In this document: positions 33,985 to 42,173 of the stretch, piece after piece
How positions within the stretch are numbered: the first letter of the stretch is position 1
Layout: every line of letters starts with the position of its first letter
From: an uncultured Eubacteriales bacterium
GTDB taxonomy: Bacteria; Bacillota; Clostridia; Oscillospirales; Oscillospiraceae
NCBI GenBank assembly: GCA_900549645.1
Contig: URPD01000009.1
Span: forward strand, 1 to 48,927
Direction: 5' to 3'
DNA length: 48,927 bases
Translations under genes and position numbers: made by a program
Notes under the pieces: generated by a model
Databases searched by the model: none
The model's input: only the letters and a program-made list of their open reading frames with translations
What the model was told of the DNA's origin: nothing

Positions 33985-35451
33985 ATGAAAAAATTCAGAC
34001 TTTTTCCTCTAATTTTGCTGCTGTGCATGGCTTTCACCCTGCTGGCGCCCTGCGCGTTCGCAATAGACGAGCCGGATATCGGCGCTCAGCGCGCCGTGAT
34101 CGCCGATCTTGACTCCGGGCGCATACTCTATTCCAAGAACATGGACGAGAAAGCGTCCCCCGCGAGCCTGACGAAAATTATGACCGTGCTGCTCGCGGTG
34201 GAGGCGATCGAAAACGGCAGCCACACCGCGGACGAGCTTGTCACCGCGCAGGCTGACTGCCGCGCGGGCATGGACGAAACCAGCAGCACCGCCAACATCC
34301 AGCCCGGCGAACAGATGCGGTACATCGACCTGCTGTACTGCGCGATGCTCGCAAGCGCGAACGAGGCCTGCAACGTCCTCGCCGCGTGTGTCGACGGCAG
34401 CGTTTCGGCCTTCGTGGAGCACATGAACCAGCGCGCGACGGAGCTTGGCTGCGTGAATACGCATTTTGCCAACACCAACGGCCTGACCGACGCGCAGCAC
34501 TACACCACCGCCTACGACTTCTATCTGCTGACCCGCGAGGCCGTCAAGCACCAGACCTTCATGGATATCTGCAACACCAAGACCTATCAGGTGCCTGCCA
34601 CGAATTCCAGCGCGGAACGCAATCTCGCAAACTCCAATGCCCTGATCTGCGGCGACAGCATATACGGCAGCGAATATCTCTATCAGTACGCCGCCGGCGT
34701 CAAGACCGGCTACACCCGCGACGCGGGCTACTGCCTGATATCCACCGCCGAGAAGGACGGCGTACGCATCATGGCGGTCATCATGGGCTGCAGCGGCCCG
34801 CTGCTCGACGGCACGGAGAAGTATTATAACTTCATAAACTCCACAAGAGCCTATGACTGGGTCTTTGACAACTTCTCGTATCAGACCGCGGTCAGCTCCG
34901 AGAAGAGCGTGATGAGCGTCAATGTCAGTATGGCCGAGGACGGCGGGAGCGTCATGCTCCGGCCGCAGAACGACGTGGAGCTGCTGCTGCCGAACGACGC
35001 TGATCTCGAAGCTGTGGAGCTGAGGACGAGCGTATATGAAGACAAGCTCGTCGCCCCGCTCGATGCCGGGACGGTTCTCGGCGAGGCAGAAGTCGTCATC
35101 GACGGCGTGAGTTACGGCACGGTGAAGCTTGTCAGCAACTCCCCCGTCAGTATGGCCAAGGGCGAATACCTCAAGACGCGCCTTAACGAGATCTTCGGCA
35201 AGACATGGGTTAAGGTTCTGATAATCGTCATCGTGCTGTTCGCCGTGGGCTACATCAGCCTTGTCATGCGCTACCGCCGCCTGCGGCAGAAGCATCTACG
35301 CGAACGCAGGCTCGCCGAGCAGCGCCGCCGCGCGGAGCGCGAGCAGTATTACCGCGAGCACGGCTACCCCGTGGATCACGAGCCTACTCAGCGCTTCTCC
35401 TCCCCCGACGCAAACGGCGCGCCCCGCTCCGGACAGCGCAAGGGGAAATAA
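33985..35451 (+). CDS. D-alanyl-D-alanine carboxypeptidase (S11, PBP5/DacF type)
   Basis: Penicillin-binding protein that removes the terminal D-Ala of peptidoglycan stem peptides outside the membrane. The 488 residues start with a signal peptide (1-26). The active-site motifs are SLTK (Ser61-Lys64), SAN (124-126) and KTG (240-242). The C-terminal domain is PBP5-like (about 290-390), followed by a helix at about 412-430 and a basic tail rich in Arg, so the enzyme is membrane-anchored at the C-terminus rather than by the usual amphipathic helix. GGGAG lies upstream of 33985; the open frame extends to 33931 without a site. Confidence 0.94.
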   Translation: MKKFRLFPLILLLCMAFTLLAPCAFAIDEPDIGAQRAVIADLDSGRILYSKNMDEKASPASLTKIMTVLLAVEAIENGSHTADELVTAQADCRAGMDETSSTANIQPGEQMRYIDLLYCAMLASANEACNVLAACVDGSVSAFVEHMNQRATELGCVNTHFANTNGLTDAQHYTTAYDFYLLTREAVKHQTFMDICNTKTYQVPATNSSAERNLANSNALICGDSIYGSEYLYQYAAGVKTGYTRDAGYCLISTAEKDGVRIMAVIMGCSGPLLDGTEKYYNFINSTRAYDWVFDNFSYQTAVSSEKSVMSVNVSMAEDGGSVMLRPQNDVELLLPNDADLEAVELRTSVYEDKLVAPLDAGTVLGEAEVVIDGVSYGTVKLVSNSPVSMAKGEYLKTRLNEIFGKTWVKVLIIVIVLFAVGYISLVMRYRRLRQKHLRERRLAEQRRRAEREQYYREHGYPVDHEPTQRFSSPDANGAPRSGQRKGK

Positions 35452-35471
35452 AACTTAACAGGAATCTAATT

Positions 35472-35501
35472 TTAACGCCAGTATGATTATACTGGCGTTA
35501 A
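35472..35501 (+). terminator. Hairpin after the carboxypeptidase gene, overlapping TTAAC boxes
   Basis: Perfect 13-bp stem (35472-35484 with 35489-35501), loop GATT, followed by TTTCTT. It can act as the terminator of the upstream gene. Its arm ends TTAACG and CGTTAA match the box motif described next. Confidence 0.65.
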
Positions 35502-35505
35502 TTTC

Positions 35506-35538
35506 TTAACGCCAGCTTAACATCCTGTATGCTATAAT
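35506..35538 (+). promoter_or_regulatory. kdpD promoter with TTAAC-box pair and extended -10
   Basis: TTAACG (35506-35511) and TTAACA (35517-35522) are direct repeats with an 11-bp period, the spacing of an OmpR/PhoB-family dimer site. They replace the -35 region. The -10 is TATAAT (35533-35538) with TG two bases before it (extended -10). This suggests activation by a response regulator, perhaps by KdpE itself. Confidence 0.6.
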
Positions 35539-35557
35539 ATTATTGTATAAGGGGGGT

Positions 35558-36646
35558 ATGGTTGAAAAAATGAGGATTTTGAAAAAATATTTCCCCATGT
35601 CGGCCAAGGGCTGGCTGATATATTTCGTGGCGATGGGGCTTGCCTCGGCGCTGTGCGCGCTGCTTCAGCGGGTCAGTACATCGGACGTCCACGTGCCGAT
35701 GATATTCGTGCTGATGGTGCTGATAATCGCGCTGATGACCGACGGATATTTCTACGGCTTCCTCGCCGCCGTCACAAGCGTTATCGCTGTCAACTGGGCT
35801 TTTACATATCCGTACGCGGAGCTGAATTTCTCGATCTACGGCTACCCGCTGACCTTCGTAACGATGCTCGCAGTCGGCTTCGCGGTATCGACTCTGGCCG
35901 CCCGCGTCAAGGAGCAGAACCGCATCAAGCTTGAGGCTGAACAGGAAAAAATGCGCGCAAACCTTCTCCGCGCGATATCGCACGACCTGCGCACCCCGCT
36001 CACCTCGATAAGCGGCGCGATATCCGCCGTGCTCGACAGCGGCGACTCGCTGAGCAACGCCCAGCGGCTGGAGCTGCTGTCCGACGCGAGGAAGGACGCC
36101 GAATGGCTGTGCCGCATGGTCGAGAACCTGCTGTCCATCACGCGCATCAGCGGCGATAAGCCGAGCGCGATAAAGAAGGAGGACGAGGTGCTCGAAGAGG
36201 TTCTGAGCGAGGTCGTCGTTAAGTTCAGGAAAAAGAACCCGGACATCGCCGTGTCTGTCACGGTGCCGGACGATCTGTTCTTCGTGCCGATGGACGCGAT
36301 GCTCGTCGAGCAGCTTTTGATGAACCTCATGGATAACGCCGTGCAGCACGGCGGAAAAACCAGCCGCATCACCATCAACGCAACGAAAAAGGATAATTTC
36401 GCCGAGATATCGGTTTGTGACGACGGACACGGCATCCCGCCAAGCGAGCTTGACCACCTGTTTGACGGCTCGCTTCAGCTGGGCGGCGACAAGATAGACA
36501 AGACAAGGAACATGGGCATCGGTCTGATGGTCTGCAAAACGATCGCCGTGGCGCACGGGGGAAAGATCTGGGCACAGAACCTGCCCTGCGGCGGTGCGGA
36601 ATTTACATTTTCTTTACAGTTAGGAGAAGAAAAGAATGAATATTAA
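35558..36646 (+). CDS. kdpD: KdpD-like sensor histidine kinase lacking the N-terminal KdpD and Usp domains
   Basis: A 362-residue kinase that corresponds to the C-terminal half of KdpD. Four hydrophobic segments at about 15-105 fit the DUF4118 membrane domain. The H-box is RAISHDLRTPLTSISG (His near 145), and the ATPase domain has NLMDNAVQHGG, DDGHGIP and MGIGLMVC. The cytosolic ATP-binding/KdpD sensor domain and universal stress domain of E. coli KdpD are missing. Start candidates are 35558 and 35570; the first has AAGG five bases upstream. The gene overlaps the regulator gene by 11 bases. The Lys/osmotic signals it senses are inferred from KdpD homology. Confidence 0.88.
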   Translation: MVEKMRILKKYFPMSAKGWLIYFVAMGLASALCALLQRVSTSDVHVPMIFVLMVLIIALMTDGYFYGFLAAVTSVIAVNWAFTYPYAELNFSIYGYPLTFVTMLAVGFAVSTLAARVKEQNRIKLEAEQEKMRANLLRAISHDLRTPLTSISGAISAVLDSGDSLSNAQRLELLSDARKDAEWLCRMVENLLSITRISGDKPSAIKKEDEVLEEVLSEVVVKFRKKNPDIAVSVTVPDDLFFVPMDAMLVEQLLMNLMDNAVQHGGKTSRITINATKKDNFAEISVCDDGHGIPPSELDHLFDGSLQLGGDKIDKTRNMGIGLMVCKTIAVAHGGKIWAQNLPCGGAEFTFSLQLGEEKNEY

Positions 36647-37346
36647 GGACAAAGTATTAGTAGTAGAAGACGAAAAGGGCATCTCCGGCTTCATCCGCGC
36701 GATCCTGACTGCAAACGGCTATGACGTCATTCTGGCGCATACCGGCGCCGAGGCGTTCTCCATGATAAGCTCGCATTGCCCCGACCTGATAGTCCTCGAC
36801 CTCGGCCTGCCCGACATGGACGGCATGAACATCATAAGCGCCGTCCGCCAGTGGACGCAGATCCCGATAGTCGTCGTCTCAGCGCGCACCTATGAGCGCG
36901 ACAAGGTGGAGGCGCTGGACAAGGGCGCGGACGACTACATAACCAAGCCCTTCGGCGCGGCGGAGCTGCTTGCGCGCATCCGCGTCGCCATACGGCACAC
37001 CCGCTCCGGCCTTGCAAACGAGAGTCTCGCCAGCTCCGGCAAATTCGTCGCCGGCGGGCTTACCATCGACTATGACAAGCATCAGGTGCTCATAAACGGT
37101 GAAAACGCACACCTGACGCAGAACGAATTCAAGATTGTGGCGCTCCTCGGCAAATGCGCCGGTAAGGTGCTGACCTACGATTTCATCATGCGCGAGCTTT
37201 GGGGGCCGCAGAGCAAGGGCAGCAACCAGATACTCCGCGTCAACATGGCGAACATCCGCCGCAAGATAGAAGCAAACCCCGCCGAGCCGCAGTATATATT
37301 CACTGAGGTCGGCGTCGGTTATAGAATGATAGAGGGAACAGAATAA
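36636..37346 (+). CDS. kdpE: KdpE-like response regulator
   Basis: A 236-residue OmpR-family regulator. The receiver has the acidic residues EDE at 11-13, Asp55 as phospho-acceptor (LIVLDLGLPD) and Lys near 104. The winged helix is KdpE-like, with RELWGPQ, NMANIRRKIE and EVGVGYRM at the end. It overlaps the kinase gene by 11 bases and is 22 bases upstream of the CPA2 antiporter, so all three are likely one operon. No kdpFABC genes are present here, so its target is likely the antiporter operon itself or genes with TTAAC boxes. Confidence 0.92.
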   Translation: MNIKDKVLVVEDEKGISGFIRAILTANGYDVILAHTGAEAFSMISSHCPDLIVLDLGLPDMDGMNIISAVRQWTQIPIVVVSARTYERDKVEALDKGADDYITKPFGAAELLARIRVAIRHTRSGLANESLASSGKFVAGGLTIDYDKHQVLINGENAHLTQNEFKIVALLGKCAGKVLTYDFIMRELWGPQSKGSNQILRVNMANIRRKIEANPAEPQYIFTEVGVGYRMIEGTE

Positions 37347-37368
37347 CCACAGGAGGAACACCGTATAG

Positions 37369-39627
37369 ATGCATCTGCCCGAACTGATATCTGACCTAGC
37401 AATAATGCTGCTGACGGCCGGGGTCGTCACAGTCATATTCAAAAAAATAAAGCAGCCGCTTGTCCTTGGCTACATAGTCGCGGGCTTTCTCATAGGCCCG
37501 TATATGCCGCTCTTCTTCACCGTTGCGGACAGCGCGTCCATCAGCACGTGGAGCGAGATCGGCGTTATAGTGCTCATGTTCGGCCTCGGTCTGGAATTCA
37601 ACCTCCACAAACTGGCGCAGGTCGGCGGCACGGCGATAATCACCGCGCTCACTGAGGTCGGCGGTATGCTGCTCATCGGCTTCGGCGTCGGGCAGCTGCT
37701 CGGCTGGGGCATCATGGACAGCGTGTTCCTCGGCGGTATGCTCTCGATGAGCTCGACGACGATAATCATCAAGGCCTTCGACGAGCTAGGCGTGCGCAAT
37801 CAGGGCTTCGCCCAGCTTGTGTTCGGCACGCTGGTCATTGAGGACATTGCGGGCATCTTTATGATGATAATCCTCTCGACGCTCTCCGTCAGTCAGAGCA
37901 TTTCCGGCGGCGCGCTGGCGATGAAGCTTGCTCTGCTGGTACTGTATCTGGCGCTGTGGCTCATCCTCGGCATCTACCTGCTGCCGACGCTGATGAACAA
38001 GGCCACGCCCTTGATGAACGATGAAACGCTGCTCGTCATCTCCCTCGGCATATGCTTCGGCATGGTGCTGCTGGCAAACGCGCTGGGCTTCTCCTCGGCG
38101 CTGGGCGCGTTCATGGCAGGCTCGCTGCTCGCGGGCACGGTACACGCCGAGCGGGTGGAGCACCTGACCTCCGGCGTCAAGGATCTGTTCGGCTCGGTAT
38201 TCTTCCTGTCGGTCGGCATGATGCTCGACCCTGCAATGATCGTCAAATACATCGTCCCGATCCTGATAATCACTCTGGTCACGCTCGTCGGCAAGCTGAT
38301 ATTCTCCTCGCTGGGTGTGCTCCTCTCCGGCCAGACGCTGAAAAACGCCGTACACTGCGGCTGCTCGCTGGCGCAGATAGGCGAATTCGCGTTCATCATT
38401 GCGTCGCTCGGCCTGTCCCTCGGCGTCATCGCGGATTACATCTACCCGATAATCGTCTCCGTCTCCATAATTACGACGCTGACGACGCCGTCGTTCATAA
38501 AAGGCTCCGACAAGCTTTATGAGTGGCTTGAAAAGGTCCTCCCATCGAAGCTCACGGAAAAGCTCGCCCGGTACACCGACGAGGAGCAGTCGAGCAAGGA
38601 AAAGAACGGAGACTGGTCGGCATATCTGGGGCGCTACGTCAAGGTCACGGCCTTCTACGGGGTTGTGATGCTCGGCATCGCGCTTATCGGCAGTCTCGTA
38701 CAGCTGCCGCTGCTTGGCAAGCTGGGGCTTGAACCGTGGCTCGCAAAGCTCATATGCCTTGCGGTGGTCTACCTGGGCATGTCGATCTTCATCCGCCCGA
38801 TGCTCGACATGAAGTCCCCACAGTTTACAACGCTGTGGGTCAAGAACCGGAACTTCCGTCTGCCGCTGATGGCGCTGACCGCCATACGCGTGCTCATCAT
38901 CGTCATCATCGCGTTCATCCCCGCGAACACCGTCTCCGGCGTCGCAGGTCTGTGGCTGCTGCCGCTGATCCTCGCGGCGGTGCTGCTGATATACCGCTCC
39001 GGCTGGTTCGCCTCGGCATACCTCTCCGTGGAGGCTCGCTTCCTCGCAAACTTCAACGAACGCCAGCTTCAGCGGCTCGACTCCGACGACGCTGTCGAAT
39101 GGCTCGACCAGCGGCTGCATGTGCTGAGCTTCCAGTATGAGCAGCAAGGCGGTACGCTCAAGGAGCTGGGTTGGGGCAAGCGCTTCGGCGTGAACGTGAT
39201 AAAGATAGTCCGCGGCAAACGGCATATCAACATTCCCTCCGGCGACGCCGCGCTGCACAGCGGCGATACGGTGTACATCCTCGGCGAACCGGCGGAACTG
39301 CGCAACCTCTGCCTTGACCTTGGAATCGCCGAACCCGCGGAGCTGCCCACACTGCGCGAGTTCATCGCGGCAGAGGACTCTGACCCGGACGCGCTGTACT
39401 CCTACGCGATATCCGTCGACAAAGGCTCCGAGCTTGCCGGTAAAACCGTGCGCGGCAGCGGCATACGCGACAACTACGACTGCATGGTTCTCGGCCTCCA
39501 GCGCAGCCGCCTCCCCATAGCACAGCCAGACGTCAACATGCAGATCCAGAACGGCGATCTGGTGTGGGTTCTCGGCGCGAAGGTCATGGCGGGCAAGCTG
39601 CTGGCCAACGTTGTTGAAGAAAACTAA
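37369..39627 (+). CDS. CPA2-family K+/H+ antiporter with C-terminal RCK-type domains
   Basis: A 752-residue membrane protein. The first 390 residues are a Na+/H+ exchanger domain like KefB/KefC with about 12 helices (VIVLMFGLGLEFNLHKL, MSSTTIIIKAF, LVIEDIAGIF; the Asp in EDIAG is the expected cation-site residue). After a short extra hydrophobic region at about 440-550, the C-terminus has two segments resembling TrkA-C: KIVRGKRHINIPSGDAALHSGDTVYILG (about 605-635) and VDVNMQIQNGDLVWVLG near the end. The Kdp system upstream suggests potassium as the transported cation. The nucleotide-binding TrkA-N domain of Kef is not seen. Confidence 0.9.
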   Translation: MHLPELISDLAIMLLTAGVVTVIFKKIKQPLVLGYIVAGFLIGPYMPLFFTVADSASISTWSEIGVIVLMFGLGLEFNLHKLAQVGGTAIITALTEVGGMLLIGFGVGQLLGWGIMDSVFLGGMLSMSSTTIIIKAFDELGVRNQGFAQLVFGTLVIEDIAGIFMMIILSTLSVSQSISGGALAMKLALLVLYLALWLILGIYLLPTLMNKATPLMNDETLLVISLGICFGMVLLANALGFSSALGAFMAGSLLAGTVHAERVEHLTSGVKDLFGSVFFLSVGMMLDPAMIVKYIVPILIITLVTLVGKLIFSSLGVLLSGQTLKNAVHCGCSLAQIGEFAFIIASLGLSLGVIADYIYPIIVSVSIITTLTTPSFIKGSDKLYEWLEKVLPSKLTEKLARYTDEEQSSKEKNGDWSAYLGRYVKVTAFYGVVMLGIALIGSLVQLPLLGKLGLEPWLAKLICLAVVYLGMSIFIRPMLDMKSPQFTTLWVKNRNFRLPLMALTAIRVLIIVIIAFIPANTVSGVAGLWLLPLILAAVLLIYRSGWFASAYLSVEARFLANFNERQLQRLDSDDAVEWLDQRLHVLSFQYEQQGGTLKELGWGKRFGVNVIKIVRGKRHINIPSGDAALHSGDTVYILGEPAELRNLCLDLGIAEPAELPTLREFIAAEDSDPDALYSYAISVDKGSELAGKTVRGSGIRDNYDCMVLGLQRSRLPIAQPDVNMQIQNGDLVWVLGAKVMAGKLLANVVEEN

Positions 39628-39654
39628 ACACTCTTATCGAGAAGCGTATATATC

Positions 39655-39741
39655 TTAACGCGGCATTAACGTGAAGTTAACGCCGCGTTAACGTCTTTAC
39701 AGCCCTCCTTTGCACACAATTAGCGTCTTAACTGTTATAAT
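39655..39741 (+). promoter_or_regulatory. Four-copy TTAACG array and extended -10 promoter of the PH-domain gene
   Basis: Four exact TTAACG hexamers start at 39655, 39666, 39677 and 39688, each 11 bp apart. The region also forms a 16-bp inverted repeat with one mismatch around loop GTGAA, so it could also be the terminator of the antiporter gene. The promoter -10 is TATAAT at 39736-39741, with TG in the extended position and no convincing -35. A further TTAACT is at 39728. Array spacing equals one helical turn, as for PhoB/OmpR-type sites. Confidence 0.7.
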
Positions 39742-39788
39742 AAATATGCAAATTACCGTATTACCCTGCAAGAAAGAGGAGGATTTTT

Positions 39789-40358
39789 ATGGAATACGAT
39801 GAACTGTTGCAAAGAGCTATTGATCCGGACGAACAGGTTCTCTGGGTCGGAAAGCCTGAGGACTCTGAGCCGCTGGAGGGCGTTTACAAGAAGCGCTTTA
39901 TCAGAGAGCTTGTTGCCGGTATTGTGATCGCGGCAGCTCTTATAATAGGCTACATAATCGGCGCGAACAAAAACCACGCCCAGATATACCCGCTGGTAAT
40001 CGCAGTTATCCTTGTGCTTGCGTTCCTTGCTCCGCTCAACTGCGTCACCGCGCCCAAGAAGCTGAGAAAGACCACCTACGCCTTCACCGATAAGCGCGTT
40101 ATCGTCCTGCGCGACACCGCGCACACCGTCGAGTACGGCCTGATCAAGACCGCCGCTCTCAAGACCGACGAAGCCGGCCGCCTCACTCTTCTCTGCGGTG
40201 AAGATGCCGTCAACCTCAAGCCTGAGCTGTGGCGCGAGGATGCTCTTCTCGGCGAGCATATGAACGACAATATGGACAAATGCGAGAGCCTCGTTATGTT
40301 CGGTCTGCCCAAGGACAAGAAGCTCATGGGCATCATTTCTGAGTATCTTCCTGCCTGA
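39789..40358 (+). CDS. Membrane protein with bacterial PH-like domain
   Basis: A 189-residue protein. Two hydrophobic helices at about 36-56 and 67-84 (ELVAGIVIAAALIIGYIIG, LVIAVILVLAFLAPL) are followed by a segment KTTYAFTDKRVIVLRDTAHTVEYGL typical of YdbT/bPH_2 domains. The first 35 residues are acidic. The AGGAGG site is 8 bases before the ATG. It has its own promoter with TTAACG boxes, so it is probably induced by a two-component system, possibly under phosphate or potassium control. Function unknown. Confidence 0.75.
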   Translation: MEYDELLQRAIDPDEQVLWVGKPEDSEPLEGVYKKRFIRELVAGIVIAAALIIGYIIGANKNHAQIYPLVIAVILVLAFLAPLNCVTAPKKLRKTTYAFTDKRVIVLRDTAHTVEYGLIKTAALKTDEAGRLTLLCGEDAVNLKPELWREDALLGEHMNDNMDKCESLVMFGLPKDKKLMGIISEYLPA

Positions 40359-40380
40359 TCTTTTGCGTCCCTTTTCGTTT

Positions 40381-40422
40381 CTGCCTGCAAAGTAAAAAAG
40401 CTTTGCAGGCAGTTTTATTTTT
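40381..40422 (+). terminator. Terminator after the PH-domain gene
   Basis: Perfect 12-bp stem (40381-40392 with 40401-40412), loop TAAAAAAG, followed by TTTTATTTTTTC. Confidence 0.85.
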
Positions 40423-40432
40423 TCCCGAACTG

Positions 40433-40441
40433 TGCTATAAT
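40433..40441 (+). promoter_or_regulatory. Extended -10 promoter of the inositol monophosphatase family gene
   Basis: TGC-TATAAT at 40433-40441; no good -35 box and no TTAAC motif. The ATG follows 28 bases after the -10. Confidence 0.45.
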
Positions 40442-40468
40442 ACGGTTCACCACTGAGGAGGAACCAGC

Positions 40469-41263
40469 ATGAACAGAGTATACGCCGAAAATGTTATCGA
40501 AAAAATAATCTCGGCCGAGCGCAGCGCCGCCGAGATCATGATGCACGCCCATAATATAATCGCGGAGAGCAAAACCGGGCGCCGCGATATTGTGACCGAA
40601 TATGACAAGCGCGTGCAGGACTATCTCATGCAGGTGCTGAGCGAGGCCGTGCCGGAGGCACGCTTCTTCTGCGAGGAGCAGAAGGAGCATGACGACCTCC
40701 ACGCAAGGCATCTGTTTATCATCGACCCCATCGACGGGACGATGAATTTCGCCCGCGGCTTCAATCACAGCTGCATCTCCGTCGCGTACATGAGTGCCGG
40801 TGAGCTGCGCGCCGCGGCGGTATACAACCCCTATGTCGACGAGATGTTCACCGCCGTGAAAGGTGATGGCGCATACCTCAACGGCCGTCGGCTGCACGTC
40901 AGCGACGCGCCGCTGAGCGACAGCGTGGTCTGCTACGGCACGGCGCCCTATTCCATGGAGCTTGCGGACGAGACCTTCCGTCTCGCACGCATCGCCTTCG
41001 ACGCGGGGCTTGACCTGCGCCGCGAAGGCTCCGCGGAGCTTGATCTGTGCAGCGTCGCCGCGGGGCGTGCGGGGCTGTATTTCGAGATGCAGGTGTCCCT
41101 CTGGGACTATGCGGCGGGCGCGCTGCTCGTCCGCGAGGCGGGCGGCGTCTGCCAAGATATCCGCGGCGCGGAGCTGCCGTTTGACGGCTCGAAGCCAACG
41201 ATACTTGCCGGCGGCGGCCATGCCGTCATGGATTTCCTGAAGCTGACGGAGGGCGGAAAATGA
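40469..41263 (+). CDS. Inositol monophosphatase family protein
   Basis: A 264-residue Mg-dependent phosphatase. The metal-binding motif is FIIDPIDGTMNF (Asp86, Asp89), with an upstream acidic segment EEQKEHD carrying Glu70, and the second family motif is LWDYAAGALLVREAGG near residue 213. GGAGGA lies about 8 bases before the ATG. Members act on myo-inositol phosphate, 3'-phosphoadenosine 5'-phosphate or fructose 1,6-bisphosphate; the particular substrate cannot be told. It overlaps birA by ATGA. Confidence 0.9.
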   Translation: MNRVYAENVIEKIISAERSAAEIMMHAHNIIAESKTGRRDIVTEYDKRVQDYLMQVLSEAVPEARFFCEEQKEHDDLHARHLFIIDPIDGTMNFARGFNHSCISVAYMSAGELRAAAVYNPYVDEMFTAVKGDGAYLNGRRLHVSDAPLSDSVVCYGTAPYSMELADETFRLARIAFDAGLDLRREGSAELDLCSVAAGRAGLYFEMQVSLWDYAAGALLVREAGGVCQDIRGAELPFDGSKPTILAGGGHAVMDFLKLTEGGK

Positions 41264-41994
41264 TTTCTCTTTTCCCGGAGCGCGGCGCTCCGGTACTATT
41301 CGAGGCCGAACTCGATTCCACAAACACGCGGCTCAAGGCCATGGCGGCCTACGCCGAGCCGGGCACCGTCGTTGCCGCGGGGCGGCAGACCGGCGGCCGC
41401 GGCAGACTCGGCAGGAGCTTTGCCTCCCCGCCGGGCGGCGTATATCTCTCGATGCTGCTCGCCCCCGCGGCAGACTTGCGCGCCTGCATGACGCTGACGC
41501 CCACCGCCGCCGTCGCGGTGCGGCGCGCGCTCAAGAAGGTCTGCGGGCTAGGCGCGGACATAAAATGGCCGAACGACCTGCAATTCGGCGGGAAAAAGCT
41601 CTGCGGGATTCTCACCGAATCCGTCTCCGCGGGCGGGAGCTTCAAGCTCATCATCGGCATCGGCGTGAATCTGAACACCAGCATGGACGAGCTGCCGCCT
41701 GAGCTGCACGACACGGCTTGCTCCGTGTATTCTGTCACCGGGCGCAGCACCCCGCAGGAGGCCGTCATACGCGCGATCGTGGACGAGCTGGACTCCGCCT
41801 ACGCCCATTGGATCGTCAACCCTCACTGGGCGCTCGACGATTATCGCGCCGCCTGCGCAAGCCTAGGGCACCGTGTGCGTCGCGGCAGCATATGCGGCGA
41901 GGCAGTCTCGATTGCAGACGATTTCGCCCTGCTCATCCGCACGGACGCGGGGGAGCTTGTCCCCGTCTCCAGCGGAGAAATATTGTACGCATAA
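41260..41994 (+). CDS. birA: Biotin-[acetyl-CoA carboxylase] ligase without DNA-binding domain
   Basis: A 244-residue monofunctional biotin protein ligase that biotinylates carboxyl carrier proteins. The ATP/biotin loop GRQTGGRGRLGR is at 41-52, with ELDSTNTRLKAM as the start of the fold and IKWPNDLQFGGKKLCGILTE in the centre. The N-terminal winged helix of E. coli BirA is missing, so no repressor function is expected. The C-terminal domain is short and complete (SGEILYA end). It is translationally coupled to the monophosphatase gene by ATGA and followed by a terminator. Confidence 0.95.
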   Translation: MISLFPERGAPVLFEAELDSTNTRLKAMAAYAEPGTVVAAGRQTGGRGRLGRSFASPPGGVYLSMLLAPAADLRACMTLTPTAAVAVRRALKKVCGLGADIKWPNDLQFGGKKLCGILTESVSAGGSFKLIIGIGVNLNTSMDELPPELHDTACSVYSVTGRSTPQEAVIRAIVDELDSAYAHWIVNPHWALDDYRAACASLGHRVRRGSICGEAVSIADDFALLIRTDAGELVPVSSGEILYA

Positions 41995-42004
41995 AAATAT
42001 AACA

Positions 42005-42040
42005 CATTGGCAAAATCACCAGTTTGCCAATGCGTTTTTT
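42005..42040 (+). terminator. Terminator after birA
   Basis: Perfect 10-bp stem (42005-42014 with 42023-42032), loop ATCACCAG, followed by CGTTTTTTA. Confidence 0.8.
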
Positions 42041-42074
42041 ATAAATCTTTCCGGTTCTTTGGCGAGTATGCGTG

Positions 42075-42103
42075 TTGACAATGGCGGGCGGCCACGTTAA
42101 AAT
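42075..42103 (+). promoter_or_regulatory. Promoter of fucO
   Basis: TTGACA (42075-42080) and TAAAAT (42098-42103), spacer 17 bases, the same two hexamers and spacing as the amt promoter. AAAGGAGAAA lies just upstream of the ATG at 42174. Confidence 0.65.
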
Positions 42104-42173
42104 ATTATCAGTCCCAAAAGGGCATAATGAGAAATAGGTTGTTTTTTCACGTCTAGAAAGGAGAAACATTACT

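Noticed and set aside
35472..35522. Reading all TTAAC copies here as a multi-site array
   Set aside because: Only the 35506/35517 pair has the 11-bp period; the copies at 35455 and 35472 are off phase or belong to the hairpin.
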